Notes: generated by a model not told the origin, from the sequence alone. A DNA stretch of 64,000 bases from Prostheceraeus crozeri (GCA_907163375.1 CAJQUW010000473.1:1-64000), one strand, 5' to 3'; counted from the stretch's first letter, positions 29,295 through 42,352 are shown. Translations and numbers: made by a program.

Positions 29295-29722
29295 TGAAGC
29301 CGATAACAACTTCTCTGTAGGCCTACAGACATATTTAAATCTTTAATTTGTCTATTTGTGCATTTATTTACAGATCTTTTACTAAAAAATACTGGAATAA
29401 AATATCTAACGATTGACGCGTCTTTGTTTTAGCAAACAACAATACAGGATTGGGAATTGGAGTTCAGAATTTGATGTTTCACTTCAGGAAATATACATTT
29501 CGTATAAAAATCATAAGTATTTAATCCAAAAATCGTATCACTGCAAAACACCTAAAAATTCAAGTTAGCAAATAATTGTTTGATACAAATTGTATGCAAA
29601 AAGTCTTCAAAATTTGAGGAGCATTAATTTAATTTTAATGACTAAATAACTAATTGAATGCATAAGTAGCTGCACAACAGAATACAAGATGCTTATGCAA
29701 ATGATTTATGATAGATCAAATA

Positions 29723-30681
29723 TCACACGAGTCTAATTATTTTGTGCCGTGGATCTGAAAGGATGGGTAGTGGGCTATTGATGTCTTCATCTTCATTTTC
29801 AGGAATTTCGATATCCATGCCACTTTCACTTTCTTCTACATGTGCCATGCGATTTTGTAAAACACAACAGGCTTTAAAAATTTCACCAGCTTCAACCGGA
29901 TCTACTCGCAGAGGAACGTTGAGGCAGTTAAATTTCTGCTTCAGAACACCAAAAAAACATTCAATCAAGTGACGAGTCGATCGATGTTTTCTATTAAAGG
30001 TTTCTTCTTCAGATGAAAGTTCATCACCTCCGAAAGGTGTAAAAAATCCTTTGTGGAGTACTCTCTTATCATTGACACAACTGGCCACCTAGCAGAGACG
30101 TAGTACGGCTGCAATTCGGGTCCACACACTACCATGCAATTCAAGGAATGATCTCCGTGACGGTCAACAAACTGCTCCTCAAATTCTGTAGGACACTTTA
30201 ATTTGATAAGAGTACCATCTATACAGCCCGCGATACGAGATAGTCCAGCTACAGAAAAGAATGATGCGGCTATCATTGCTGCAGCTCGTCCACTCGGCCA
30301 TTTTATATCTTGGAAGAAATTTTGATTTATAGCATTGACCACCTGACTTACATGTCGACAAACAGTAGATTTGTTAACTCCATGACAGTCTCCAATTACA
30401 TGGTAAAAGCTACCAGTGGATAACCATCTCAACGTAAGGAGAAGCTTTTGCTTTGGAGATAAAGCATGATTACGATTGGTTGTAGATTGTATTTGTGAGC
30501 CTATAACACTGAGAATTTCTTGACACTGCTCCATGTTTAAACAGAATTTTTCCTTGAAATCTTTATCCCCAAAGTTGATTCTATCCTGAAAGACTCTCGG
30601 TTTTCGATTTTGCCGTCTTCTCAAGCGATTATAGATGATTGGGTTGATTTCTTCATCTTCACTATCGCTGCTCATATTCAT
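29723..30681 (-). pseudogene. Harbinger DDE transposase with a single frameshift
   Basis: The first frame (30681 downward) has an acidic start, then a helix-turn-helix-like segment (LTLRWLSTGSFYHVIGDCHG, NKSTVCRHV) and GCIDGTLIKL with the first catalytic Asp. At YVSARWP (about 30095) one base is missing. In the next frame the protein resumes SCVNDKRVLHKGF (second Asp), and RHLIECFFGVLKQKFNCL supplies the catalytic Glu. All three DDE residues are present and about 320 codons are recoverable, so a single indel separates this copy from an intact gene. It could be an assembly error or recent decay. Confidence 0.88.
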
Positions 30682-31020
30682 AATTTCCGTTCAGCTGAAG
30701 TGATCGGACAAACCAATATATACTATCAACACTAAACTTGATTCAATAAAATATAGATATCGGACAATAGAAAGATAAATCGGATGTTAGATTATGAGAG
30801 CTTGTGGCTCTCATAACAATCATACCTCTAACATCTGCCAAAATCTATGAGAGGTGGGAAATCCACGGAAATCCCACTCATACAAAATGTTTTATGCAAC
30901 CGAATCTGATTATTCTAGTTGCCATCCACTCATCACTCATCTCTCATACCTTTATGCAACCAAATTCTTATAAGAGAATCGAGTACTCATACACTCATAA
31001 ACTTTTATGCAATAGGCCCC

Positions 31021-32993
31021 CTGGTAGGTTTCTTTTGTTAGAGAGTATATATATAAAACTGCATTTGCAGCAGCAAATACATTGGCAAAACTGGTAGGCG
31101 ACATGGTGACAGAATTTGTGAACATGAATTGGCTTCACAGCACAAGCTGCTGTCGATCGCGCTCCAATCTGCCAGCATCCAGTGCCATCACCCGTCATCT
31201 TCAATTATGTTTTTGTAATGTTGATGACGCATTGGATCGCTTCAAGATTGTTTTCCGTCCTCGCAATTTCCAGCCATTGTCCATATACGAAAAATTGTGC
31301 ATTAAACGGTTCGCACCCGACCTTTTAGTCCAGGCATTATATATTTCGACCGGCCACAAATTACAATGGTTTCAAGAATCGGATCATTTTGTAGAGAAAG
31401 CATCTCTTATCCTTATCAACATATCAAAATTCTAGGAAAATCTAGTTAGTGGAACACCCTGAACTTTGCAGTTGAAGTCGAATATAAAAAGTTGAAGTTT
31501 CGAAATATAAAAGCACGCCTACTCCAATGAAATCGCAGATAGAGATAGCAACAGCCAATCAAAATGAGGCGCTGCAGCTTTGTCCCACTAACTACATTTA
31601 CCTTCCACATGATTCTTTCTAATATCAGCTATCTCTACTGAATTATGTCCTTTGCAAGCGCCTAGATTTCTCAGCCACTAGTTCAAGAATACTTGTAACT
31701 ATCTACAGATGCAAACTGACACAGATTTGTACTAGTTAAGCCACAAATCTGCGAGTTTTACCATCAACAGGCCTGTGATTAGCTTATGACAAAAATTGAG
31801 GATTTTCCTTGAAAAATTTGAGGAATGGAAGCGGAGCCTAATATGGTAATTGCAAAAAAGATGCAATTTTTAGCATGGATTTTGGGCCAAACTTCAAGTC
31901 ATGAAGGTCGAAGAAGGCAACCCCAGGGTTGACCACACCACACTTTTTGAAGTTGTGTATATTACAAAGGGATAATGGCCTGGTCATAATCACTTCCCGC
32001 GTTGTTACGAATTTAATTTGTTGACCTCAAGTACTATCTGCTTAGAATGTGTCGAACAGAGGATGTCAGATCAAGCTGCTGATATCGCTGTGCTTCACGC
32101 TATCGTCACCAATTCAATTTTGCTTGTCAGATTTGTATACTGCAATATTTTGAATGCAGGAAATATCCTAAATACAGGCATCTGGGGATATTGTGACGAT
32201 TAATTTTCACAGATTTTAGACAAATTTTGGGAGGAGAGTAACCCATAACTAAAAAAGGATCAAAATCGTTGACGGAATGCATTGATCTTGGGTTAAAAAA
32301 ATTCAGTATTATGAAGGATACGCCACATTACACACGAATATATTCATATTATTTTTTACTGCATAAGTTTTGGTAGCTCTTGCTTACCTGTCAGCGCTTT
32401 GATCATATCGCTTCAATCTACATTCAAATGAACATGAATTCTCTCAGACGACACAAAACAACTGTCAGGAACAGACTTGCCAGCTAAGTCGTTGGTATCA
32501 TCCAGGCAAAGAGTGAAAGATTATCACCTCCATTCGTATGAAGTTCCGAATAGAGATTGACATCCACATCTTGCAGTAGACCCAGGTTGAAAATCTACCA
32601 ACCCAGTAATATGTGGTTTGAATGTCTTCATTAATTTAAGTTCGCATACAACGATAAACGATGTGTGCATTACTTTCACAACAACCTGTGTTCAGATGTC
32701 GGTCTGCAAACCCTGAAAAACGTAGCTGCAGACTCATGGGCTTCTCATAAGCTTCATAGCCTCATAAGCTTCTAGCTCCCACACACTAGTGACCAGGAGG
32801 CATATAGACACTATATTTACAGACCATCCGCTTTACCCCCCCCCCTTGGATGTGTTCATATTCAGCAGAAATATAATGGAAGAGAATGAGTAAAGCAAAA
32901 GCTTCAGTTGATAAAACCATTGAAATCCACGTGGACTAGGCTACCTACAATTTATCACATAATGGATATAGAAGATCGATATCCTAAAGTTCT
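31021..32993. other. DDX47 intron 4, middle part; no clear gene
   Basis: AT-rich. A 117-codon open frame at 31082-31435 (plus) has a protein-like second half (FRPRNFQPLSIYEKLCIKRF) but no recognisable domain, and I do not call it. A C9 tract occurs at 32837. No other structure seen. Confidence 0.4.
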
Positions 32994-32997
32994 TTAA

Positions 32998-35900
32998 CCC
33001 TCAAACGTTCGGATTCTTTTACCATCATATTTCGTTCACCTGTCTACCAGTGTAGACAAGTCATTTAATATGATATCTTAGTGTTTTGAAGCGAACAAAA
33101 GCATTGCAAATTGAATCACTACTGTTTCTTATGTTTCATTATCAATATTCATCACTTAGTTTACTTTGTATAATGATTGTATAGCATAGGCCATTAATTA
33201 AATACATGAGTAGGCCTATTGGTGATAATTGCCAAAAATGAAAACGATCTTTTTATCAGTAATACGACTTTCTTTATCAACAAAATCATGAATCTTTCGT
33301 AACATGAACAAATTACTTATAATAAGATCATCTCAGTAAAGTACTATGAAAAACTGTATAAGGCAAATGTCCAAATGATTTGGTGACATCAAAATATACC
33401 GTTCATACATGTATACACTGAAATACAACTACATACGACCTTACTAGGGCTGTAGCTACTTTCTTATCAAAAGCGTGATGAATAAACATTGTTTTAAGCC
33501 TAATCACAAGTTTTTATGTTCACAGCAAAAAGCACTTACGCAGGATTGATAATTTCAGGCGCAGTGGAAACAGATAATGTTGTCAACATGGTGGATAGTA
33601 CACACGTAAATAAAGCAGCGAGCACACCGTCTTCTTGTCGATTTTCTATTGGGCAACTTGACATTTGCGAGGCTTGTTGTCTCGTGGCTGGGAGAGCCTT
33701 TGTCTCTCTGGTGGACGTATTCCAAGTGATGTAAATGCATGATGGGTTTGCGCATAGATTTGACTGTCATTGAATCTTCGGTTCATATTTGCATCGGCAA
33801 GTTGTCGGGCCACAGATTTTATGAAGGTTGATCGACTTCTCGTGTATCCATTTTCTGACATGATGAGGAAGGAGTTGACGAGGGCTGCGTCTAGCATATT
33901 GAAAAAATGTAGCAGCGGATAACGTCGTGTCTTACGTCGACAAGTGAAATCTTCAACTCGCGCGTCCATTACGTCCACTCCGCCTTTTCCGGAGTTATAA
34001 TCAAGAATGACAGTCGGCTTCCGATCATCACGGGAGGAAATGCTGTTAGACGAATGTTGGGTACTCAAAAGTAGCACATTCTTGTTTCGTTTTGGGGCAT
34101 ATGATGACAAAAGTACTCTATGTTCATGATTCCATAAATTTCGTGTCTCGAACTGTGGAATGTTTCTAGTTGTCTTCATAACAGACTTCACGTCGTTACA
34201 ACGTTAACAGACGTCGTTAACAGACGTCAGTACTTCACGTCGAGCGGCGATGATGGTACCAGTTATGGTCAGTCCATTTTTCAACAGTTCTTTAGAAAGA
34301 TCAAATGAGGTAAAGTACCTGTCAGTTACGATGTTTCGACGTGTCTGATAGTACGGTTCAGCAAGTTGAAGTACGATGGATTTCGCAAGGCCAACTGCTC
34401 TCACTCCTGTTGAGCCAGAATACGGCAAGGGCTTCAATGCGTAGCCATTTTTTGCGTCGCAGATCCAGAAAGTTTTTATCCCATACTTAGCTGGCTTTTG
34501 GGGCATATACGATCGTCCGTGAATAACCACGGTAGGCATAGAGTTGCTCATCTACCGTAAGAGTTGCCGAGGGCACGTAGTGTCTTCGAAGATTCTGAGT
34601 AAACAAGTCCCAGAATTCCCTCACCGCAGCAAGCTTGTCAGTGATTTGTCGATCACGCCGTGTTATTTGTTGTCGAAGGTGATGTGGCTGAGAAGTAATT
34701 TCAATCTGGTGGAAGAGATCGCGCATCTATAAAATGGGCGACTATCAGTCGAGTCATACAGAGACGATATATTAGACATGTTATCGCGATCAGCTCCGGC
34801 ACGAATTATAACCCCGATGCCTGCTTTGAATTCCTCGTAGGAAAATTTCTTTTTTTGAAGAGAACGCATTCTTCGATTGGTGTACCGCAATGATGTGCGG
34901 ATCATCTGATCGTCGATAAACAACATAAATGACTCAAATTCAGATGCTGGGTTTACAGTAGGACCTTCGCGGAAGTTTATCACATTTCTTCCCAGACGTT
35001 CTCGCAGGAGGAGCATTGAATTTCCAGACGATACCATTCGGAGATACTATGTCTGCTGGATCGGATATAACACCATCACTGCTGTCGCTTTCTCGAATTA
35101 TTGGTTGATCAATAGATTCCAAATCAGACTCTTCTTCACTGTTGTTACTGTCATTACTATCGCCGAATACTTCGCCGTCACTGGATTGCTGATACACTTC
35201 AGAATCTCCTACTGATGTATCAGACTCCGAGTCCACGGAATTGTCGTCTTCGTCAGAAGTAAGTGGCTCGGAATCACTGTCCTGTCGAGCTTATCGAAGC
35301 TGTTGCACTATCTCTTCAAGTGTTCTCCCAGGTCGCCGCATGACGAAATCGGTGAATGACTTTACTATCCTTGCTATAGAGTTTTATCAGCTCCATTAGT
35401 TGCGCAATCAGTCACTAGGAGAGTTAGGATCTTGGCATCAGTCCCATCAGGTAGACACGGTTAGAAGCTGACTCATTTTCACATGACAACTGGGCAGAAG
35501 TGTCACATGAAACCCAGTCATTGCATAATCATTCACAGATTTCCTTCATCATATCGCCACAGACTATTGAGAGACTATTGTATTGGGAGCAGAGAGTGTG
35601 CTTGCTAATTACGCGTGCTGTGTGTGTACAGTGGGCGCAATGGAAATCTTGACATTTGCCAGCGCAACTGAAATCTTTACACTTGCAGTAGCCAGCTGGT
35701 CTCAGTGCAGTTGTCAGTGCTAGCCGTGCTGTTGAGCGAGGCATTCCCATTGAACAATGACTAATATCCCCTGACCCCCATCGTCACGTGGTCTATCTAC
35801 CAAGTGGTGATATCTACCAATATCATTGCATTTTTTCTTTTGTAAAGATTTCAATTGCGCCCACTGTATGTGCGCTTCCTGAATGGGTTTCAATAGTGTT

Positions 35901-36223
35901 GTGCACGTTAGCACGACAGTTAGTAACACTTACATATTCATCAGTTTCATGTTATGCATTTTGAATAAAGTTATTCGAATAGAAAATATATTATCTTATT
36001 ACGATTTTAGATGTCTACACTGGTAGACAGGTGAACGAAATATGATTGTTAGTCATGTTCAGTAAGAAGAAAATTTGATAGAAATTTGAATTCATGGTTG
36101 TAGGTTCTTAACATGAAAAAAATCTTGGAAATGAAATTTGAAGTCGATACGTACATTTCTCTGGTCATGACATCATTTCAAAAATCGATTGTCTACGCTG
36201 GTAGACAGGTGAACGTTTGAGGG
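32998..36223 (-). mobile_element. piggyBac-family transposon, complete ends
   Basis: 13-bp perfect terminal inverted repeats CCCTCAAACGTTC (32998-33010) and its complement (36211-36223), each flanked by TTAA (32994-32997 and 36224-36227), the hallmark target duplication. Subterminal inverted copies of TGTCTACNCTGGTAGACAGG lie about 20-35 bases inside the left end (one) and at the right end (two, about 36011 and 36190). The transposase on the minus strand is frameshifted. Inserted in DDX47 intron 4 in the gene's own orientation. Confidence 0.95.
33520..35236 (-). pseudogene. piggyBac transposase, multiple frameshifts
   Basis: Segments follow in order. The acidic N-terminus runs MDSESDTSVGDSE. 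The core N-terminal domain continues through GRNVINF and DDQMIRTSLRYTN. ATLTVDEQL has the first catalytic Asp, and MPQKPAKYGIK follows it. TDRYFTSFDLSKEL has the second Asp. GKGGVDVMD has the third Asp. The C-terminal Cys-rich finger RRCARCFIYVC ends in CFHC. Frame changes occur near 35000, 34690, 34515, 34200 and 33650. The one near 34200 sits in a short tandem duplication of GTTAACAGACGTC. The full complement of domains argues that the copy was once autonomous. Confidence 0.9.
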
Positions 36224-36227
36224 TTAA

Positions 36228-37024
36228 GAAGTACAGGCATACATTTGGCAACCCTATAGTCGCAGAAACATAATGAAGGCTGTGAAACAGGTCAAGATAA
36301 ACAATGAAAATAATTGAATAAGCATTTTATTGTTGGAATTCTCCGCAACATTATGATGTTGGAAGTAAAAATTGATTGCAGTGTTCAAATATACAATTTC
36401 TGTAGGTTGATCGCAGTGTTTCACTCATTAAATACGTGAAAGTGTTGCACTAAGGAGTTCGACAGACAACAACTTCTGACTTCTCTGCATAGCATAGCAA
36501 AATAAGTACGGACGAACCCAAACATCTGCAGCCATGTAGCTTCCAGAAATGAAAACAACGTGAAATAAGAACACGTTATAAATCATAATTGTTCAAGCTC
36601 AGCAGTCAGAATGTAGGATACATGTTATAGGATTCTATCTCAGCTTCTTGACTGGAAGTTTACATATCATCGCCATTCGCTAAAAAACAATACATCATCC
36701 TACATTTAGTCTGAAATGTGTCACATTTGAGGAATTTCTCTTAGTTAAGCTATATTTGAGGAATTTTTGAGGATTTGAGGAGTAAAAGAAATATTTGAGG
36801 AATCTGAGGAATTTGAGGAGTAATCACAGGCCTGCATCAATAAACGATTACTCTTTGGAGCCAGCGTCTTGTGAAAACACACAGCTGTTCAAGTTGCTTG
36901 GTCGAAAGCGCGTTTACGTACCCTTGTCTTGTAGATGACTTTCTTAGGTACCCGTAGGGTGCAAATTGATAAAGATTTGTATAAGTTAGGGATTCGATTT
37001 TCATCTTTCTCCTTCAATAAGCGA
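36228..37024. other. No gene seen
   Basis: AT-rich intronic sequence. A GAGGAATTTGAGGA-type short repeat occurs at about 36730-36825. Confidence 0.4.
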
Positions 37025-37525
37025 AGCATTTTTGCAAATTCAATCATCTCTATCAAAAACACGTTTCCACACGCTTATCATCTAATACACATTCAAAGGC
37101 ACCGTAGATGTAAATTGATGCAAATTTGCCTATGGCAAGGGAAAAATCTGTGAGTATTTCTATCACCAAAACATCCATCTCACGGTTGCTTCAAAACGTA
37201 GACGCATACAAATGCATAGAATGATTGTCTTTTAAATCAAATGACGGCTTCTAAAACAGTAAACTGAAGCAGTCAAACAGGATTATGACATGTGTTAACT
37301 TACTTTTCATCTAAAGACTTGAAATTCTATGCGTTTTCATGAGAGAGCAGCTGCTACAGGGGATGTTTTGGTTGTAGAAATGCTCACAGATTTTCCCTTG
37401 CACATAGGCAAATTTGCATCAATCAATTTTCATCTATAGGTGCCTTAGACTGTTTATTAGATGATAAGCGTGCGTAAACGTGTTTTTGATAGAGATGATT
37501 GAATTCCTATGCATATTCACCATAG
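37025..37525. mobile_element. Fold-back element (~150-bp arms)
   Basis: 37030-37180 and 37367-37525 are imperfect reverse complements. Shared strings include CATCTCTATCAAAAACACGT and GATGCAAATTTGCCTATG with their complements. The loop of about 190 bases contains a smaller inverted pair (GCATAGAAT/ATTCTATGC). No ORF. Probably a non-autonomous element; ends not defined. Confidence 0.6.
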
Positions 37526-38087
37526 AGTACCACAAGGTTAGCTACAGTTTGCACGAGTGCCTGCTTGAAGTGGCGCATCTTTAATCGTGGGGTATCTCTA
37601 ATGGTCGTGGGCGAAGGCGAATCCATGCTCGAACAGCGGTGACGGGAAAGGCTCTGTCCTTTCTGCTGGCTTACGTAACTCAAATGTCTTTAGACAGATG
37701 CGCGATGTCTCAAGGAGTCCATAACCCTGAAAATCATAATTTCAAAAAATGCGACTTTCGCGTTTGAATGTCATCGACGTTATGCCCTTCGATTTTACAT
37801 ACAAACTCTATCAATTCTTTACTAGAATCTGATCATTTCACAGAAAACATTCACTGTTGACATCTTAGTCACAAATTGTTCAAGTTTATAATGGGTTTTC
37901 TTGAGAAAACACTACTCAACTGCTCAAATATTGAAAGTGTCAGACACAAATTAAGCTAGAATTCAAAATTTTAATCTCATAAATAAACCCCAATTGACAT
38001 TCCTGATTGAGGATCCGAGAAATCACTATCACTATGTTGATTGCGTTGAAATATCCATCGAAGGCACATACATCCTTTCATAAGTAA
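37526..38087. other. No gene seen
   Basis: No supportable feature. A GC-richer patch at 37560-37700 has no recognisable protein. Confidence 0.4.
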
Positions 38088-38393
38088 GGGATAGAGTCCA
38101 TTATCCACGTGGACAAAAAATGAGATTTTTGATGCTGGTTTCAGGTTGGTACGCTTTATTGTCATTATGTACATGCATGAATCATGTTTAATGATATCTA
38201 GTTTTGCTCTTTGGTATTAAACTTTGACTGTTGTAGAAATTCGATCCCTGATAATATATTTGTAATTATAATAGTACTAAAATAATTTTAACATTTTCCC
38301 TCTAAGTGTCCACGTGGAATCGTCCAATTTTGCCCTTCACATGGACAAAACCCCCTCCCCTTCAGCTGTCCACGTGGATTATGGACGATCCCC
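38088..38393. mobile_element. MITE with TCCACGTGGA-containing terminal inverted repeats
   Basis: Left end GGGATAGAGTCCATTATCCA followed by CGTGGACA; the right end is the complement of GGGGATCGTCCATAATCCAC followed by GTGGACAG. The ends are imperfect 27-28 bp inverted repeats about 306 bp apart with AT-rich DNA between. A third TGTCCACGTGGA copy lies inside at about 38310. Superfamily unknown. It sits 33 bases from helicase exon 4. Confidence 0.5.
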
Positions 38394-38425
38394 AATCGCA
38401 TTTAGAAAAACCGCAAAATTCTTAC

Positions 38426-38622
38426 CTTTTTAGTCATTGTGGCCGAGAATAAATAAGTGTGTCGTTCTTTTGGCAAGGTAGAAATTATCTTTGACAATGG
38501 CACTTCAAAGTCCATATTAAGAAGACGATCTGCTTCATCCAAAACCAGGTATTTCAACCTCTTCAGATGCAATTCGAAGCTCTGAGTGTTTTCTAAATGA
38601 TCCACGATTCTCCCTGGCGTAC
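38426..38622 (-). CDS. DDX47: DDX47-like helicase, exon 4 (motifs Ib, DEAD, SAT)
   Basis: Acceptor TTTTAG precedes 38622; donor GTAAGAA follows 38426. The 197 bases begin with two bases completing a split Gly codon (HIII-G-TPGR). They encode [12 protein letters not shown] (motif Ib), VLDEAD at residues 156-161 (motif II, ATP hydrolysis), and FSATMTKK at 188-195 (motif III). NMDFE after the DEAD box is typical of the DDX47 group. A competing acceptor 18 bases upstream would break the family alignment. The intron to exon 5 is 13.3 kb and contains the Harbinger and piggyBac elements. Confidence 0.93.
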
Positions 38623-41307
38623 CTAAAACAAACATCGGCGATTCTGAGAACAGGCAAGTAAAAATCAGTGGAATTTCCATCCTGGTACTGGAATACGGCA
38701 GCGTCCAGGTCTTGCACTTAAAATTCCCAGGATTCCAGGCTATTCCTTTCTGAATTCAGAAAATCATTTCGGGGCGGGATGATCAAACTGTACATATACT
38801 GTATTTGTGAAAACAGTGAAGGAAAACAATAAACTGTACATTAAATATAACTGCTAAAGGCAAATGTTATAGAAATAAAAAGAATATTTGTTTCAGCAAT
38901 AACAATCTTTACGGATAATATCATCTTATTATAAAAAGGACAATATGCAAATTACCTCGTATATGTAAGATAAATTTCACACGCCTTAGAATATTCATGT
39001 GTCAAATAAGATCTCAATACTATGACAAGTTATGAATAATAAGACGTCTATAATTGTGATACTCTATACGATGATTAAAGCATAGGAGCTGATACAAAAA
39101 GGTCATAGCAGTCGCATAGGACGTCATAGCAGACGTAACAGTAAATATTACAATAGCAGGAAAGAGGAAAAATCAATCAAGACTATTTGGAAATATCAAG
39201 TCGACTTTCGGTTGCAATTATTTAGCACAGCTCGTACTGAAAAGATTAGTGTTGTTGTTTACGATTATTTAATGTTGTTGAAGTAAAAGAATAACTGTAT
39301 TTCTACTGTGATCACTCCAAAAGAAAATCGACTTCTCTCTTCAAAAAATGAAAGGCTTCGTCCCTCAAACGAAATTGGTTGGCACGCGAGCCAATTCAGA
39401 AATATGTCGACCTACTAATTTTTTGTGAATTCATGATACGAATAACCATTTTAGCTCAACCACATCGATAACAGGCTCCGTGCTAATGTGCATTGAGCTT
39501 GAACTATGTTGTCATTATTATTATCATAAGTAAATGAAAACACGTTATTTCAACTTAACAAAACATCCCAATCGACATAACTCACAAATACAAGTTAGAA
39601 AATTCGGACATCAAATCAAAGTCAATTTCAGCAATATGCCTACTTACTCGTACATACATAATAGTTGAATCATGCTAAATAAAATCAAAGTAGTAGTTCT
39701 AGCAGAAAAAATGTTTCATTGTATATTTACTCGAAATAAGTTACCGGTACTTCAAAAAAACATATCTCTTCTAAATTTATAACCCCAAATAAAAGAACAT
39801 ATTTCTGAGACCTTCATCCGCACAGGTTCAGGTTCGTCCGCGCACCTGCGCGGAACCGCGCAGTGGTGGCAACGCTGAAAGTAGGTACATACGAGCATGG
39901 CTCTTTGACGCACCGAAAACAAGGATCGATCTTTTCATATTTTGTGAAAACGCCTTTGCTGAAACTGGCCGTCTCGGTCAATATTCACACATGGACTCTA
40001 AATGGAAAAGAAGGCATGATGAATTTTACAACACAAGAGTGCTATGCAAAGACAAATTATGAAGGGATTAAGATTGAGACGATGCCATCGAAAGTTTTCA
40101 ATGAAGGAAAGGCTATAGCGGACCAAGAACATGGGACTATGAAAGCACGGGGACGATAATACGACATCAATTCTTGAAATTTGAAACTCTGCTTATATTT
40201 CATCCTGATGCTTTTATTTACATTTCTATTAATACTGACTGAGGCGGCTTCAATATAAAAATATCGTTGTTTTGGGTATACGTCAAAGAAACATATTTTT
40301 CTTAAAAATAGGAGAATAATGATAATAACAATGTGAATCAATGTAACAACATAAAATTCATTTTGAGGACACCAACAAAATTACAAGAAAATTTTTAAAA
40401 CTAAGTTATTTTTTAAGCTAGAAACCCGCATTCCAAACTTAGGTTCCTATCGCGCCCCTGCATGCGCCTCAACAACAAAAATTGGTGAATTTGTTTAATG
40501 GAGCAGCAGATTGGAGAGCAGCTGCTGACGATGTCTATGTTATTAGCGAATTATTGCCCTCCCTAACCAAGTCACTTGTCAAAGAAAGTGACTGATGTTA
40601 GGGATAATAGACTCCATAAAGTTAAAGTTCAATATGACAAACAGCGCTTGACTTTCGATGATATAGATGACTATGATTTCGGGTGGAAATACGTCCTACA
40701 TGTCCCTTCCCTTGCACACGCCATTGTCTGAATTCATCAAATTTAAAGGACACATTTTGATTTTATATTAACTAGTTATATTATTTCCACCATGCATCCA
40801 AGTTATCATAAATACATGATGTGAGTTATCAAATCATAAGATAAGATAAATTTATTCCGCGAAGTAATTTACAGAAAAGCAAGTCATGGTCACCGACGGT
40901 AGCTCTTACAGAAGAGCGTAAAAGTGATTTCTCTCGTCACAACAACACAGTCAAAGCTCATTCTTTAAAGGCAAAAATTGACGGAGCCAAAACACACGGC
41001 AGAGACAATTTGTTCCAAACCTTGCAAACACGAAAAAAATTGCTCAAATGATTACGCTTTGGGAAAATACGGGGAACTAGTTGAAGCGGATTACTGGCAA
41101 AACTACGTGTACAGTGAGAAAAGGGACGGAAATGAAGAATTTATCGAAGTCAAAGTCTATGAAATTGTGGAAGGCTTTGTAAAGGAAACAAAGGTCCAAC
41201 ATGGTTCTTCTCTTCCAAAGGGGAGCAATAGACAACAGTTTTAGTCGGTGATCGTAATCGGTGTACGAAATGCCACATTTTTTACAAACTTGTCGAGTAA
41301 AATATCT
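38623..41307. other. DDX47 intron 3; no clear gene
   Basis: AT-rich. Two open frames at 39863-40159 (98 codons) and 40978-41244 (88 codons, charged) and a readable stretch near 40590-40720 (KVKVQYDKQRLTFDDIDDYD) hint at an old protein-coding remnant on the plus strand. Nothing is recognised and no consistent frame links them. Confidence 0.3.
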
Positions 41308-41846
41308 CTACACACGTTCAAGTCGATCGATGTCACGTTTTAAATATGGACTAAATATTTGAGAATTTGTTTCAAGAATAGGACGAACAAAGGATTTGCA
41401 GCCGTGGATCAACAAATCGACTTTAGGTGACATAAAACCTTTCAGAAGACAGTAGGTACGAGATTTGGCTTTGCTAGCAATTCTTTCACAATGAGAACTA
41501 AACTTTAGGTCCGATGGAATGAAGATTCCCAAATCGTTGACAGAATCAACAGATCTTAAGTTAACATCATTCAATACGCAAGGAACGTCTTCAGAGAATC
41601 TTTTGCCGATAGAAAATACACAGCATTTATCAATGGCTAAATTTAGTTGCCACGTACGACAACAAATCTCAATTTTTTTAGACCATTAATGAACGCAGGA
41701 GTACTGGCATCATCATAGGAATGATAGAATTTGGAATCATCAGCAAATGACTTCACAGATGTGTTTGATTCGAAACATTCAAAAATATCATTTACATATA
41801 TTAGGAAAAGTAGAGGTCCAATCACAGTACCTTGGGGAACCCTCAC
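41308..41846 (-). pseudogene. LINE reverse transcriptase fragment
   Basis: The first segment (41846-41643) has VPQGTVIGPLLFLIYVNDI (motif B) and SFADDSKFY (catalytic FADD). After a frame change it continues WQLNLAIDKCCVFSIGKR and VNDLGIFIPSDLKFSSHCE, the usual region after the catalytic site, to a thumb-like end at 41308. It resembles Jockey/CR1-like non-LTR elements. Truncated at both ends, inside DDX47 intron 3 in the gene's orientation. Confidence 0.75.
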
Positions 41847-42026
41847 TTACCACAGGGAGAGTATTAGAAACAATCATGTTATAAATACATTATCAGTTCA
41901 TCAATCATGTATATGAAGTTTTCAATTTCAAATTTCAAGAAATATCGGATGATAGATTATTTCATCATTCCCATGCATTGCAATGTGAAAAATTACTTCA
42001 AAATAAGATCAATCCTCTTCCCTTAC

Positions 42027-42219
42027 CAATGATGATGTGTGGCTTCAACTGACTCAATTGTAGTGCTTGGTCACGATATTGCGCTCCACCAACAAGACAA
42101 ACGCAGCGTGCGCCAACTGCAGAACCTAAAGCTTTCACTTGTTCTTTAATTTGAATAGCCAATTCTCGAGTTGGAGTAACGATAAGACCAAAAAACATGC
42201 GTGGCGTCTCCATAAGGCC
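42027..42219 (-). CDS. DDX47: DDX47-like helicase, exon 3 (motif Ia)
   Basis: Acceptor TTCTTCTTAG precedes 42219 and donor GTAAGG follows 42027. The 193 bases encode GLMETPRMFFGLIVTPTRELA (motif Ia PTRELA), a GG pair in CLVGGAQYRDQ, and end KPHIIIG with the Gly codon split 1/2 across the intron. The intron to exon 4 (3.4 kb) contains a LINE fragment in the same orientation. Confidence 0.93.
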
Positions 42220-42352
42220 CTAAGAAGAAAAGAGATGAAATGCAAGTTACATTATCGGAGCTTTGACTAAAAATTCTTAATAAGCATGAAGACTGGACAG
42301 AATATCCGCTTCATATTCAACATTAATCGCGAAGGCCTTCGATCGACTCTTT

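Larger units (their letters stand above)
27683..31020. mobile_element. Harbinger-type DNA transposon, complete ends
   Basis: Perfect 34-bp terminal inverted repeats at 27683-27716 and 30986-31019, beginning GGGCCTATTGCATAAAAGTT, typical of PIF/Harbinger. Subterminal copies of GAGAGATGAGTG and TTGCATAAA are also mirrored. The flanks read CCTG|GGGCC and GGCCC|CCTG, so the target duplication is CTG (3 bp, expected for the family) or CCTG, ambiguous because of C/G runs. Two divergent genes lie inside: an MSANT protein and a DDE transposase, the standard pair. Inserted in DDX47 intron 4. Confidence 0.92.

Noticed and set aside
31082..31435. 117-codon frame right of the Harbinger element
   Set aside because: No domain or splice context recognised; too weak to call a gene.
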